DNA from: Bordetella hinzii LMG 13501
GTDB lineage: Bacteria; Pseudomonadota; Gammaproteobacteria; Burkholderiales; Burkholderiaceae_B
Assembly (NCBI RefSeq): GCF_001548475.1
Contig: NZ_LRUJ01000016.1
Location: 38,708 to 102,707, forward strand
DNA: 64,000 bases
Direction: 5' to 3'
In this document: piece after piece, positions 26,734 to 35,862 of the stretch
How the letters are laid out: each line of letters begins with the position of its first letter
Position numbering within the stretch: the stretch's first letter is position 1
Made by a program: the position numbers and the translations under genes
The notes under the pieces: generated by a model
Databases searched by the model: none
What the model was told of the DNA's origin: nothing
Seen by the model: only the letters and a program-made list of their open reading frames with translations

Positions 26734-26765
26734 AAGGCCTTACAGATCGATCTCTGTAAGGCCTT
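26734..26765. terminator. Strong hairpin downstream of tRNA-Pro
   Basis: AAGGCCTTACAGA, loop TCGATC, TCTGTAAGGCCTT is a perfect 13-base stem. On the minus strand it lies 8 bases beyond the tRNA 3' end and is followed by TTGTCTTTG. On the plus strand it is followed by GTTTT. It can therefore act as a terminator for the tRNA and possibly in both directions. Confidence 0.8.
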
Positions 26766-26773
26766 GTTTTATA

Positions 26774-26850
26774 TGGTCGGGGCGGCGGGATTCGAACTCG
26801 CGACCCTCTGCTCCCAAAGCAGATGCGCTACCAGGCTGCGCTACGCCCCG
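26774..26850 (-). tRNA. tRNA-Pro (anticodon UGG)
   Basis: 77 nucleotides with CCA encoded. The acceptor stem CGGGGCG pairs with CGCCCCG. The anticodon arm reads CTGCTTTGGGAGCAG with anticodon TGG, and the T-arm has GAGTTCGAATCCC. The D-arm AGCGCAGCCTGGTAGCGCA is standard. It is transcribed away from the pst genes. Its 3' end is next to a truncated regulator gene, as often seen at integration or deletion points. Confidence 0.97.
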
Positions 26851-26949
26851 AAGGATCAGGACTATAACAGAAGCCGGCGTCCCGCCGGCCGGAATCGGCC
26901 CGCTTTCTGCCGGATCGGGCCGAAAGCAGCGCCGCGGACGGCGGCGGGA

Positions 26950-27726
26950 TCAGCCGAAACGGCCGGTGATGTAATCCTCGGTTTCCTTGCGGGCCGGCTT
27001 GACGAAGATCTGGTCGGTGGCGCCGAATTCCATCAGCTCGCCCAGGTACATATACGCCGTGTAGTCGGAGCAGCGGGCCGCCTGCTGCATGTTGTGGGTG
27101 ACGATGACGACGGTGTATTCGTGCTTGAGTTCGGCGATGAGCTCTTCGATCTTGGCCGTGGAGATGGGGTCCAGGGCCGAGCAGGGTTCGTCCAGCAGCA
27201 GCACTTCGGGTTTGATGGCCACGCCGCGCGCGATGCACAGGCGCTGCTGCTGGCCGCCCGACAGGCTGTTGCCGCTCTGGTGCAGTTTGTCCTTGACCTC
27301 GTTCCAGAGCGCCGCCTTGGACAGGGCCCATTCGACGCGCTCGTCCATTTCACCCTTGGAGAGCCGCTCGAACAGGCGCACGCCGAAGGCGATGTTGTCG
27401 TAGATGCTCATGGGGAAAGGCGTGGGCTTCTGGAAGACCATGCCGACCTTGGCGCGGATCAGCGAGATGTCGGTCTTGGAGGTCAGCAGGTTTTCGCCGT
27501 CCAGCATGATCTCGCCCTCGGCGCGCTGGCCGGGGTAGAGCTCGAACATGCGGTTGAAGGTGCGCAGCAGCGTGGATTTGCCGCAGCCCGAGGGGCCGAT
27601 GAAGGCGGTGACCTTGTTCTCGCGTATCGACATATTGACGTTGCGGATCGCGTGGAACTTGCCGTAGTAGAAGTTGAGGTTCTTGACCTCGATCTTGGCT
27701 TTCGCGGCTTGTGCGGTGTTTTCCAT
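26950..27726 (-). CDS. pstB: Phosphate ABC transporter ATP-binding protein PstB
   Basis: 258 residues, normal length. Walker A is [17 protein letters not shown] (residues 44-60), the signature is [16 protein letters not shown], and Walker B is [17 protein letters not shown]. It powers high-affinity phosphate uptake through PstCA in the inner membrane. It is last of pstSCAB, 27 bases after pstA. The phoU gene that often follows pstB is absent: tRNA-Pro comes next. Expression should be PhoB-dependent through the Pho box upstream of pstS. Confidence 0.97.
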   Translation of the reverse strand: MENTAQAAKAKIEVKNLNFYYGKFHAIRNVNMSIRENKVTAFIGPSGCGKSTLLRTFNRMFELYPGQRAEGEIMLDGENLLTSKTDISLIRAKVGMVFQKPTPFPMSIYDNIAFGVRLFERLSKGEMDERVEWALSKAALWNEVKDKLHQSGNSLSGGQQQRLCIARGVAIKPEVLLLDEPCSALDPISTAKIEELIAELKHEYTVVIVTHNMQQAARCSDYTAYMYLGELMEFGATDQIFVKPARKETEDYITGRFG

Positions 27727-27753
27727 GTTTTTTCCTTGTGCCGATGCGCGGTT

Positions 27754-28611
27754 TTACGACTTGCGGAACATATTGCGGGCGAGAATGTTAATCCCCAGCA
27801 CCAGCAGGGTGATCAGCGTCGCACCGGCCCAGGCAAGGTTGTTCCAGTCCTGGAAGGGGCTGGCGGCATATTGGTAGATGACCACGGGCAGGTTGGCCAT
27901 CGGCGCGTTCATGTTCCAGGACATGAACTGGTTGGACAGCGCGGTGAAGAGCAGCGGCGCGGTTTCGCCGGAGATACGGGCAACGGCCAGCAGCACGCCG
28001 GTGATGATGCCGGTGCGGGCCGCGCGATAGCAGACCATGGTGATCATGCGCCACTTGGGACAACCCAGGGCGGCGGTGGCTTCGCGCAGGCTGTTGGGCA
28101 CCAGCAGCAACATGTTGTCGGTGGTGCGCACCACCACGGGGATCACCAGGATGGACAGCGCCAGGGCGCCGGCCCAGCCGGAGTAGTGGCCGACCTGCGC
28201 CACATAGACGGCGTAGATGAACAGGCCGATGATGATGGACGGCGCCGACAACAGCACGTCGTTGAGGAAGCGGGTGGCCGGCGCGAGCCAGCCGCGCTGG
28301 CCGTATTCGGCCAGGTAGGTGCCGGCCAGGATGCCCACGGGAGTACCGATCAGGGTGCCCACGCCGGCCATCAGCAGGCTGCCGACGATGGCATTGACCA
28401 GACCGCCGCCCTGGCCGGGAGGCGGGGTGATTTCCGTGAACAGCGTATAGGACAGCGCGGGCGCGCCCTTGGCCAGCAGGGTGAGGATGATCCAGAACAG
28501 CCAGAACAGGCCGAACAGCAGCGCCCCCAGCGACACGGTCAGCATGCAGCGGTTGATCACGCGGCGGCGCCGGTAGACGCCGTTGTTCATGTTGAGCAAG
28601 GATTGAGCCAT
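27754..28611 (-). CDS. pstA: Phosphate ABC transporter permease PstA
   Basis: 285 residues with six predicted membrane segments. The cytoplasmic EAA-like loop is present in [19 protein letters not shown]. The opening ([32 protein letters not shown], in part) and the segment [20 protein letters not shown] are characteristic of PstA. It pairs with PstC to form the channel. The gene begins 14 bases after pstC. Confidence 0.96.
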   Translation of the reverse strand: MAQSLLNMNNGVYRRRRVINRCMLTVSLGALLFGLFWLFWIILTLLAKGAPALSYTLFTEITPPPGQGGGLVNAIVGSLLMAGVGTLIGTPVGILAGTYLAEYGQRGWLAPATRFLNDVLLSAPSIIIGLFIYAVYVAQVGHYSGWAGALALSILVIPVVVRTTDNMLLLVPNSLREATAALGCPKWRMITMVCYRAARTGIITGVLLAVARISGETAPLLFTALSNQFMSWNMNAPMANLPVVIYQYAASPFQDWNNLAWAGATLITLLVLGINILARNMFRKS

Positions 28612-28625
28612 GTGTATTCCCGCGA

Positions 28626-29639
28626 TCAGGTCTTGGTGCCTTCGGCGGCCGACAGGCGGACCAGCAGCATCTTGGACAGGGCCAGCACGACGGTGGTGAT
28701 GAGAAAGAGGATCAGGCCCAGCTCCAGCAGCGCCGATTTCTGGATGCCGCCCGCTTCGTTGAATTCATTGGCCAGGGCCGAGGCGATGGAGTTGCCCGGC
28801 GAGAACAGCGAGCCCGACCAGCGGAAGGCGTTGCCGATGACGAAGGTCACGGCCATGGTTTCGCCCAGGGCGCGGCCCAGGCCCAGCATGATGCCGCCGA
28901 TGACGCCCGACTTGGTGAAGGGCAGCACCACTTTCCACATGACCTCCCAGGTCGTGCTGCCCAGGCCGTAGGCGGACTCCTTGAGCATGGCGGGCACCAG
29001 CTCGAAGACATCGCGCATGACCGCCGCGATGAAGGGGATGATCATGATGGACAGGATCAGGCCGGCGGTGAAGATGCCGATGCCGAAGGGCGGGCCGGCG
29101 AACAGCCCGCCGATCAAGGGCACGTTGCCCAGCGTGGCGATGAGCAGCGGCTGCACATACTGCTGGAAGACCGGCACGAAGACGAACAGGCCCCACATGC
29201 CGTAGATGATGGACGGAATCGCGGCCAGCATTTCGACGGCGGTGCCCAGCGGGCGGCGCAGCCAGGTCGGCGACAGTTCGGTCAGGAAGATGGCGATGCC
29301 GAAGGACACGGGGATGGCGATGGCCAGCGCGATGAATGAGGTCAGCAGCGTGCCGATGATGGGGACGACGGCGCCGTAGTTCTGCTGCACCGGATCCCAG
29401 TCATTGAGCCACAGGAAGGACAGGCCGTATTTGGCGAGCGACTCGCGGCTGCCGTAGATAAGCGACACCATGATCGCCGCCAGCAGGATGAACACCAGGA
29501 AGGCGAACAGGCGGGTCAGGTTCTTGAAAAGCGCATCCATCAGCGCGTTGTTGTTTTGCTTCATAGGCGAAGGCGTGCCGGTGGTGGGTTCCGCCTTGCC
29601 GGTCGGCAGCGGCACACTATTATCCATTACCGCGCTCAT
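28626..29639 (-). CDS. pstC: Phosphate ABC transporter permease PstC
   Basis: From ATG 29639, preceded by AAGGAAAGCCTCTCC, the product has 337 residues; ATG 29627 is an alternative, and the open frame upstream has only weaker starts. It has a cytoplasmic N-terminal extension of about 35 residues, then six membrane segments and the permease loop [20 protein letters not shown]. PstC and PstA form the phosphate channel. It is separated from pstS by 128 bases with three tandem hairpins. Confidence 0.95.
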   Translation of the reverse strand: MSAVMDNSVPLPTGKAEPTTGTPSPMKQNNNALMDALFKNLTRLFAFLVFILLAAIMVSLIYGSRESLAKYGLSFLWLNDWDPVQQNYGAVVPIIGTLLTSFIALAIAIPVSFGIAIFLTELSPTWLRRPLGTAVEMLAAIPSIIYGMWGLFVFVPVFQQYVQPLLIATLGNVPLIGGLFAGPPFGIGIFTAGLILSIMIIPFIAAVMRDVFELVPAMLKESAYGLGSTTWEVMWKVVLPFTKSGVIGGIMLGLGRALGETMAVTFVIGNAFRWSGSLFSPGNSIASALANEFNEAGGIQKSALLELGLILFLITTVVLALSKMLLVRLSAAEGTKT

Positions 29640-29705
29640 GGAGAGGCTTTCCTTTTGACGCCACAACGGGACAGGGGGAGCGAAAACGACAAGGCCGGGC
29701 GCGGC

Positions 29706-29759
29706 GCCGGGAAGACCCGGCGGGGCCCGCCCGGTGGGCGGGCACCCGCGCCCGGGTGC
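29706..29759 (-). terminator. Three tandem hairpins between pstS and pstC
   Basis: Adjacent perfect inverted repeats: GCCGGG-AAGA-CCCGGC (29706-29721), CCCGCCC-GGT-GGGCGGG (29726-29742) and GCACCCG-CGCC-CGGGTGC (29742-29759). No U-run follows, so they more likely act as 3' stabilisers or partial attenuators, explaining higher PstS than PstCAB levels, than as a full terminator. Confidence 0.6.
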
Positions 29760-29767
29760 TTGCTGGA

Positions 29768-30805
29768 TCAGTAGACAGCCTTGCCGTCGGCGCCCTTGAC
29801 CGTCTTCCAGGCGCTGCGGATTTCATTGGTCACGGCGTCGGGCAGGGGCACGTAGTCCAGGGCCTCGGCCGACTTGGCGCCGTTCTTGAAGGCCCAGTCG
29901 AAGAATTCGAGGACGGCCTTGCCCTGGGCGGGCTTGTCCTGGGTCTTGTGGACCAGGATGAAGGTGGCGGCGGTCACGGGCCAGGAATCGGCGCCCGGCT
30001 CGTCGGTCAGCACCACGCCCATGCCGGGCGCGCTCTTCCAGTCGGCGTTGGCGGCCGCGGCGGCGAAGGCCTTCTGCTCGGGCTGGACGAACTTGCCGTC
30101 CTTGTTCTGCAGCTGGGTCCAGGCCAGCTTATTCTGCTTGGCGTAGGCGTATTCGACGTAGCCGATGGAGTTCTTCAGCTGGCCGACGTAGGCGGCGACG
30201 CCTTCGTTGCCCTTGCCGCCCTGGCCGGTGGGCCACTTGACGGCCTTGCCTTCGCCGACGCTGTTCTTCCAGTCAGCCGAGACCTTGGACAGATAGTTGG
30301 TCCAGCCGAAGGTGGTGCCCGAGCCGTCCGAGCGGTGCACGACGACGATGTCGGCCGAGGGCAGCTTGACGTCGGGGTTCAGGGCCTTGATGGCGGCGTC
30401 GTCCCACTTCTTGATCTTGCCTTGGTAGATGTCGGCCAGGACCTTGCCCGACAACTTCAGCTGGCCCGGGGCCACGCCGTCGATGTTCACCACGGCCACG
30501 GTGCCGCCGATCACGGCCGGGAACTGCAGCAGACCGTTCTGCTCCAGGTCTTCAGCCTTCAGGGGATCGTCCGAAGCGCCGAAATCGACGGTCTTGGCCT
30601 TGATCTGCTGCTGGCCGCCGCCCGAACCGATGGATTGGTAGTTGACGGTGTTGCCCGTGGCGGCCTTGTAGTCGGAGGCCCACTTGGCGTAGATCGGATA
30701 GGGGAAGGAGGCGCCGGCGCCGGTGATGTCGGCGGCATGCGCGGCAAAGACAGCGGCGCTCAGGGCCACGCCGATGGAAACTTGCTTGAAGACACGTTTG
30801 AACAT
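29768..30805 (-). CDS. pstS: Periplasmic phosphate-binding protein PstS
   Basis: 345 residues. The signal peptide ([20 protein letters not shown], cleavage after AHA) is followed by [20 protein letters not shown], the PstS N-terminus, with [20 protein letters not shown] and [17 protein letters not shown] forming the phosphate site. It captures phosphate for PstCAB. It is the first gene of the operon, under a Pho box promoter, and is separated from ppk by a hairpin terminator. Confidence 0.97.
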   Translation of the reverse strand: MFKRVFKQVSIGVALSAAVFAAHAADITGAGASFPYPIYAKWASDYKAATGNTVNYQSIGSGGGQQQIKAKTVDFGASDDPLKAEDLEQNGLLQFPAVIGGTVAVVNIDGVAPGQLKLSGKVLADIYQGKIKKWDDAAIKALNPDVKLPSADIVVVHRSDGSGTTFGWTNYLSKVSADWKNSVGEGKAVKWPTGQGGKGNEGVAAYVGQLKNSIGYVEYAYAKQNKLAWTQLQNKDGKFVQPEQKAFAAAAANADWKSAPGMGVVLTDEPGADSWPVTAATFILVHKTQDKPAQGKAVLEFFDWAFKNGAKSAEALDYVPLPDAVTNEIRSAWKTVKGADGKAVY

Positions 30806-30874
30806 TGCTGGTTCCTTCTGTGCTCTTGGGAAAAGACCTGCGGGCTGGCTGCCCGTTCTTGGCTGACAGGGCGA

Positions 30875-30908
30875 ATCTTAAGCACCCAAAATGACAAGAT
30901 AGTGACAG
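30875..30908 (-). promoter_or_regulatory. Pho box and promoter of pstSCAB
   Basis: On the minus strand CTGTCAC-TATC-TTGTCAT (30908-30891) matches the PhoB consensus of two heptamers spaced by 4 bases. Ten bases further on is TAAGAT (30880-30875), a good -10 box at the distance usual for PhoB-activated promoters that lack a -35. This indicates induction by phosphate limitation. Confidence 0.85.
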
Positions 30909-30962
30909 TCATAATCCTTGTTCTGTCACATGCAGGGTCGTTCCCCATATATGCCGCCAGCC

Positions 30963-30988
30963 ATGACAAAGGGGCGCTTGCGCGCCCC
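30963..30988 (-). terminator. Probable terminator of ppk
   Basis: On the minus strand GGGGCGC-GCAA-GCGCCCC is a 7-base GC stem closed by a GCAA tetraloop and followed by TTTGTCA. It lies 52 bases after the ppk stop and before the pst promoter, so it would isolate the two units. The T-run is short. Confidence 0.5.
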
Positions 30989-31039
30989 CTTCCCCTGCCG
31001 TCCCACAACGCCCGCCCGCCGCCGGGGCGGACCCGCGGC

Positions 31040-33118
31040 TCAGGGATGGCCCAGTTTTTCCATCAGGTACTGGTGCACATTGAATGCCGGCCGCCGGTTC
31101 TGCACGCGCGTGTAATCGCCGTCGGGCCGCTGCTGCCAGGCGAGCTGGTTGTCGCGCAGGGCATAGGTGAAGGCTTCATCGATGACGCGCTTTTTCAGGG
31201 CCTTGTCGTAGACCGGGAAGGCCACCTCGACGCGGCGGAAGAAGTTGCGGTCCATCCAGTCGGCCGAGGACAGATAGGTGGTCTCCTCGCCGTCGGCATA
31301 GAAATAAAACACCCGTGAATGCTCCAGGAAGCGCCCCACCACCGAGCGCAAGCGGATGTTCTCGGACAGGCCGGGCACGCCGGCGCGCAGCGCGCAGACC
31401 CCGCGCACGATGAGGTCGATCTTCACGCCGGCCTGGCTGGCCTTGTAAAGCTCCTCGATCACCTGCTCCTCGAGCAGCGAGTTCATCTTGGCCATGATGC
31501 GGGCGCGGCGCCCGGCCCTGGCGGCACGGGCTTCGGCGCGGATCAGGTCCACCATGCCCTGGTGCAGCGTGAAGGGCGACTGCAGGAGCGCCTTGAGTTC
31601 GCGCCGCGCGCCCAGGCCAGTCAGCTGGCCGAAGACCTTGTCCATGTCTTCGCACAGCCGCGGGTCGGCGGTCAGCAGGCCAAAGTCGGTATAGAGGCGG
31701 GCCGTGCGCGGATGATAGTTGCCGGTCCCCAGGTGGGCGTAGCGGCGCAGGCGGCCGCTTTCCCGGCGCAGCACCAGCGCCATCTTGGCGTGGGTCTTGT
31801 GCGCCACCACGCCATAGACGACATGCGCGCCCACCTCTTCCAGGCGCGCGGCCCAGTTGATGTTGGTCTGCTCGTCGAAGCGGGCCATCAGCTCCACCAC
31901 CACCGTGACCTCCTTGCCGGCGCGGGCGGCCGCCAGCAGGATTTTCATCAGCTCGGAGTCCTCGCCGGTCCGGTAGATGGTCTGCTTGATGGCCATGACG
32001 TCCGGGTCCAGCGCGGCGGCGGTCAGGAAGTCGATCACCGGCTGGAAGGACTGATAGGGATGATGCAGCAGACAGTCGCGCTCGGCCACGGCGGCAAAGA
32101 GTTCCGCCGGCTTGTCGCCCAGCCGGTCAAAGGGAGCGGGCACCGGCGCCTGGTAGGCCGGAAACAGCAGCTCGGGGCGCGTGGCCACGTTGCACAGCTG
32201 CATCAGGCGCGAGAGGTTGACCGGGCCGCTGACCCGGTAGGTGTCGGCGGCCGTGAGCGAAAATTCGCGCTGCAGGAAGGTCTCCAGCTCGGGCGGCGTC
32301 AGCTTGTCGATTTCCAGGCGCACGGCGGCGCCGAAATTGCGTTGCGACAGTTCGCCCTGCAAGGCGTGGCGCAGATTGGTGACTTCTTCCTCGTCCACGA
32401 ACAGGTCGCTGTTGCGTGTGACGCGCCACTGATAGCAGCCCAGCATTTCCAGGCCCGGAAAGAGCTCCCCCACGAAGGCGCGCAGCAGCGAGGTCAGCAG
32501 CACATAGCCTTCGGGCTGGCCGGACAGCTCGGACGGCATCTTGATCAGGCGCGGCAGCGCGCGCGGCGCCTGCACGACGGCGATCGACGCCTGGCGCCCG
32601 AAGGCATCGGCGCCCGAGAGGGCGACGATGAAGTTCAGGCTCTTGTTGTAGACGCGCGGAAAGGGGTGCGCCGGATCCAGCCCGATGGGCGTGAGCAGCG
32701 GCATCACGTCGCGGGTGAACACGTCGTGGGCCCAGGCCTGCTGCGCTTCGTTCCATTCCGAGGCATGGTGCAGGGCGATGCCCTCCTGGTGCAGGCGCGG
32801 CAGGATCTGGTCATTGAGCAGATCGTACTGGCGCGCCACCAGGGCGTGCACGGCCTGCTGCACTTCTTCGAAGGCCTGGTCCGGCGTGCGGCCGTCCGGT
32901 CCCACGACGCCGGGGCTCTGGCGCTGCTGTTCTTTCAGGCTGGAGATGCGGATTTCAAAGAATTCATCCAGGTTGGAGCTCACGATGCACACATAGCGCA
33001 GGCGCTCCAGCAGGGGCGTATTGGGGCTCTCGGCCATCGCCAGCACGCGCTCATTGAACTTGAGCAGCGACAGCTCGCGGTTAAGCAGCAGGGGTTCGTC
33101 AACCGAACGGATGGACAT
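31040..33118 (-). CDS. ppk: Polyphosphate kinase 1
   Basis: About 692 residues from ATG 33118, which has GGAA at good spacing; ATG 33130 is equally possible. The N-terminal domain shows LLNRELSLLKFNERVLAMAE and SSNLDEFFEIRIS. The catalytic region has HHPYQSF, YRTGEDSELMKILLAAARAGKEVT and YAHLGTGNYHPRTARLYTDFG, which holds the autophosphorylated His family motif. It makes polyphosphate from ATP reversibly. It lies upstream of pstS and diverges from ppx, forming a phosphate storage and uptake cluster. Confidence 0.96.
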   Translation of the reverse strand: MSIRSVDEPLLLNRELSLLKFNERVLAMAESPNTPLLERLRYVCIVSSNLDEFFEIRISSLKEQQRQSPGVVGPDGRTPDQAFEEVQQAVHALVARQYDLLNDQILPRLHQEGIALHHASEWNEAQQAWAHDVFTRDVMPLLTPIGLDPAHPFPRVYNKSLNFIVALSGADAFGRQASIAVVQAPRALPRLIKMPSELSGQPEGYVLLTSLLRAFVGELFPGLEMLGCYQWRVTRNSDLFVDEEEVTNLRHALQGELSQRNFGAAVRLEIDKLTPPELETFLQREFSLTAADTYRVSGPVNLSRLMQLCNVATRPELLFPAYQAPVPAPFDRLGDKPAELFAAVAERDCLLHHPYQSFQPVIDFLTAAALDPDVMAIKQTIYRTGEDSELMKILLAAARAGKEVTVVVELMARFDEQTNINWAARLEEVGAHVVYGVVAHKTHAKMALVLRRESGRLRRYAHLGTGNYHPRTARLYTDFGLLTADPRLCEDMDKVFGQLTGLGARRELKALLQSPFTLHQGMVDLIRAEARAARAGRRARIMAKMNSLLEEQVIEELYKASQAGVKIDLIVRGVCALRAGVPGLSENIRLRSVVGRFLEHSRVFYFYADGEETTYLSSADWMDRNFFRRVEVAFPVYDKALKKRVIDEAFTYALRDNQLAWQQRPDGDYTRVQNRRPAFNVHQYLMEKLGHP

Positions 33119-33280
33119 ACCGGTTTCCATGCAAATCAACAGCCTCTGGTTTTACTGCAAAATCGTGACGGTTCCGTGACGCCGGGTGATGTCATAGCGT
33201 ACGTCAAAAGCGGGACACATGACAGCCGGCGTTGCGCCCAAGAAAACGCCCGGTCTGCCAGCATTGTCATATCGGGTCTC

Positions 33281-33286
33281 TATAAT
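33281..33286 (+). promoter_or_regulatory. -10 box of the ppx promoter
   Basis: TATAAT is a perfect -10 hexamer, 31 bases before the ppx ATG. The -35 at the right distance (CCAGCA, 33258-33263) is poor, so an activator may be needed. A lone ATGACAG at 33219-33225 matches only one half of a Pho box. Confidence 0.5.
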
Positions 33287-33316
33287 CGGGGCGATTACCG
33301 TCACACCTGCGAGCAC

Positions 33317-34798
33317 ATGGATCATCTTCTGGCCGCCGTGGACCTGGGGTCCAATAGTTTCCGCCTATCCATCGGCCGCGTTGTCCAGCAGGATGGCGTG
33401 GCGCAGATCTACCAGATCGACCGCCTCAAAGAGACCGTGCGGCTGGCCGCGGGCCTGGGCCAGGACAAGATCCTGGGCCACGAGGCCATCGACCGCGCTG
33501 TCGGCGTGCTCGAGCGCTTTGGCGAACGCCTGCGCAGCTTCCACCCCAACCGGGTGCGGGCCGTGGCCACCAACACCTTCCGGGTCGCGCGCAACACCCC
33601 CGATTTCCTGCCGCGCGCCGAGGCGGCGCTGGGCTTTCCCATCGAGGTCATCGCCGGGCGCGAAGAAGCCCGCCTGATCTTCACCGGCGTGGCCCACAGC
33701 CTGCCGCCTTCGCCCAACAAGCGTCTGGTCATCGACATCGGCGGCGGCTCCACCGAGGTCATCATCGGCAAGGGCCTGGATCCCAACCTGATGTCTTCGC
33801 TGTACATGGGCTGCGTCAGCTACAGCCGCCAGTTCTTTCCCGATGGCCGGGTCGACGGCACTGCCATGAAACAGGCCGAGATCGCCGCGCGCCGCGAGAT
33901 CGAAGTCATCGCCAAGCAATACCGCAAGATGGGCTGGAAGGAGGCCTACGGCTCCTCGGGCACGGCCAAGGCCTTGTTCGCCATCCTGACCGAATGCGGC
34001 TTTGCCAGGGCCATCACCGCGGCCGGCATGGCCAAGCTGAAAGACCGCATCATCCGCTCAGGCAAGGTCATCCCTTCGGAACTGCCCGGCATCAAGCTGG
34101 AGCGCGCCGACGTGCTGCCGGGCGGCCTGGCCATCATGAGCGCCCTGTTCGACGAGCTGGGCATCGAGGTCATGCACACCGGCGATGGCGCGCTGCGGCT
34201 GGGCGTGCTGTATGACCTGATCGGCCGCGACGACCGGCACGACAAGCGCGACGAGTCCGTGCGCCAGTTCATGAAGCGCTATCACGTCGACGTCAACCAG
34301 GCGCGCCGCGTGCGCCAGACGGCGCTGGCCTTGTTCGATGAGCTCATGCCCGAGGGCGCCGAGCGCGCCGAACTGCGCAACGCCATCGGCTGGACGGCCG
34401 ACCTGCACGAGGTCGGCCTGTCCATTGCGCACAATGCGTATCACAAGCACAGCGCCTATGTGCTGGAAAACGCCGACATGCCGGGGTTTTCGCGCGCCGA
34501 CCAGCAGCTCATGGCCATGCTGGCCTTGGCCAGCCAGGGCAAGCTGACCAAGGCCGAGGCCCTGGTGCGCAGCCGCGGCCAGTGGATCGCCATCCTGTGC
34601 CTGCGCATGGCGGTGCTGTTGCTGCGCCGGCGCGAAGACACGCCCCTGCCCTTCAAGCTGAAGATCGAAGGCACCCATATCCAGGTGGAAATCCCACGCG
34701 AATGGCTCGACAGCCACCCCCTGACGGACTTCACGCTTCAGGGTGAAGTCTCAGAATGGCGCAAGGTTGGTTTCGCGTTCGAGCTGCTTGAGCGCTAG
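33317..34798 (+). CDS. ppx: Exopolyphosphatase (Ppx/GppA family)
   Basis: 493 residues from ATG 33317; the much longer open frame upstream is a shadow of ppk. The ASKHA phosphatase motifs are intact: LLAAVDLGSNSFRLSIGRV at the N-terminus and VIDIGGGSTEVIIGKG near residue 140. A C-terminal HD-like domain follows (GWTADLHEVGLSIAHNAYHKHSAY, in part). It degrades polyphosphate from the chain end, opposing ppk, or hydrolyses pppGpp as GppA does. It is divergent from ppk across about 200 bases. Confidence 0.95.
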   Translation: MDHLLAAVDLGSNSFRLSIGRVVQQDGVAQIYQIDRLKETVRLAAGLGQDKILGHEAIDRAVGVLERFGERLRSFHPNRVRAVATNTFRVARNTPDFLPRAEAALGFPIEVIAGREEARLIFTGVAHSLPPSPNKRLVIDIGGGSTEVIIGKGLDPNLMSSLYMGCVSYSRQFFPDGRVDGTAMKQAEIAARREIEVIAKQYRKMGWKEAYGSSGTAKALFAILTECGFARAITAAGMAKLKDRIIRSGKVIPSELPGIKLERADVLPGGLAIMSALFDELGIEVMHTGDGALRLGVLYDLIGRDDRHDKRDESVRQFMKRYHVDVNQARRVRQTALALFDELMPEGAERAELRNAIGWTADLHEVGLSIAHNAYHKHSAYVLENADMPGFSRADQQLMAMLALASQGKLTKAEALVRSRGQWIAILCLRMAVLLLRRREDTPLPFKLKIEGTHIQVEIPREWLDSHPLTDFTLQGEVSEWRKVGFAFELLER

Positions 34799-34861
34799 CC
34801 TCACGGGCCGGGTAGCGCGCCGCACGAAGCGGATTTTCCAGCGGCGCAATACCCGGCGCAT
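34751..34861 (-). CDS. Possible 36-residue basic peptide downstream of olsB
   Basis: A short frame starts 2 bases after the olsB stop (TGATCATG) and encodes MRRVLRRWKIRFVRR, continuing to a total of 36 residues with many Arg. It overlaps the 3' end of ppx on the other strand. It could be a translationally coupled peptide or the remnant of a larger gene: in many bacteria olsA follows olsB. No domain is recognised, and chance is possible. Confidence 0.3.
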   Translation of the reverse strand: MRRVLRRWKIRFVRRATRPVRLALKQLERETNLAPF

Positions 34862-34863
34862 GA

Positions 34864-35679
34864 TCAGCGCGTCCCCGTGGGGCGCAGTTCGGCCGGAGGT
34901 TCGGCCAGCCCGAAATGGCGCTTGTAGCGCTCGTCCATCATTTCGAGGTCCATGAGGACGGGGAAATCGGCGGCATTGAAATCCGGATCCCAGGCCGGTT
35001 CGCCGCAGACCCGGGCGCCCAGCTTCAGATAGCCCTTGATGAGCGGCGGCACGCGCGCCGGCAGCGTGCTGTCCAGGCGCTCCACCGGGTAGCGGTGCAG
35101 CGGCGTGACGCGCGGCTCGCCCTCGCGCGGCAGGCTCTTGGACACCGTGCGCCACACTTCGGCGGCGGTCACGCCGTCATCGCGCAGGCTGACGCTGGCG
35201 CAGCCCAGCGCGTAGCGGTAACCGCCGCGGCGCAGATATTCGGCCAGGCCCGACCACAGCAGCATGATGACCGCGCCGCTGCGGTACTCGGCGTCGGTGC
35301 AGGAGCGGCCCAGCTCCACCACTTCGTTGCGCAAGGCGCCCAGTCCGGCCAGGTCGAATTCCGACTCGGAGTAATAGCCCCCGGCCTCGCGGGCTTTCTC
35401 GGGGGTGAGGATGCGGTAGGTGCCGACCACGCGGCCGGTGTCCAGCTCCGTCACCATGAGGTGCTCGCACCAGGGATCGAACCTGTCCTGCTCTATGCCG
35501 TCGTGGGCATCGGGAAACACCGCCCCCATGTCATGCGTAAAGACTTGGTAGCGCAGACGCTGGATCTGCTCGACCTCCTCGGGCGTGCGAGCCAGGCCCA
35601 CGGCCAAGGTGCGCTGGCCCGTGCCGGCCCAATTGCCGCTGCCATCGGTCACTTTATCCAAGCGGGCTAGTTCAAGCAT
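34864..35679 (-). CDS. olsB: L-ornithine N(alpha)-acyltransferase (OlsB family)
   Basis: 271 residues. GNAT-fold features of the OlsB/PlsC-associated family: EEVEQIQRLRYQVFTHDMGA, VVGTYRILTP, EVVELGRSCTDAEYRSGAVI and a C-terminal VPPLIKGYLKLGARVCGEPAWD, which recurs in OlsB proteins. It would transfer a 3-hydroxyacyl chain from ACP to ornithine, giving lyso-ornithine lipid. A separate olsA is not seen beside it. Its neighbourhood (ppk, ppx, pst) fits the known role of ornithine lipids under phosphate limitation, though no clean Pho box precedes it. Confidence 0.82.
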   Translation of the reverse strand: MLELARLDKVTDGSGNWAGTGQRTLAVGLARTPEEVEQIQRLRYQVFTHDMGAVFPDAHDGIEQDRFDPWCEHLMVTELDTGRVVGTYRILTPEKAREAGGYYSESEFDLAGLGALRNEVVELGRSCTDAEYRSGAVIMLLWSGLAEYLRRGGYRYALGCASVSLRDDGVTAAEVWRTVSKSLPREGEPRVTPLHRYPVERLDSTLPARVPPLIKGYLKLGARVCGEPAWDPDFNAADFPVLMDLEMMDERYKRHFGLAEPPAELRPTGTR

Positions 35680-35816
35680 TGCGCGGGGCTCCTAAATTTG
35701 CAGCAAGTGTGGACGCGCGTCATGTCAGTAGTCTGACCAAAATGTTACTTGACTGTGAAGTTTACGCCGCCCGCGGAAACTGCGCAGAAAACGGCTTGTT
35801 CTCATATGGTTACAAC

Positions 35817-35841
35817 AACGGCCCGCTCATGGCGGGCCGTT
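35817..35841 (-). terminator. Probable terminator of the folP-glmM unit
   Basis: AACGGCCCGC-TCATG-GCGGGCCGTT is a perfect 10-base stem, 22 bases after the glmM stop. On the minus strand it is followed by GTTGTAACC, a weak U-tract. Confidence 0.6.
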
Positions 35842-35862
35842 TGTCGGGGTGCTCCAGAGAGG

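Noticed and set aside
33219..33225. Possible Pho box between ppk and ppx
   Set aside because: Only one heptamer (ATGACAG) matches; the second half at 4-base spacing does not.
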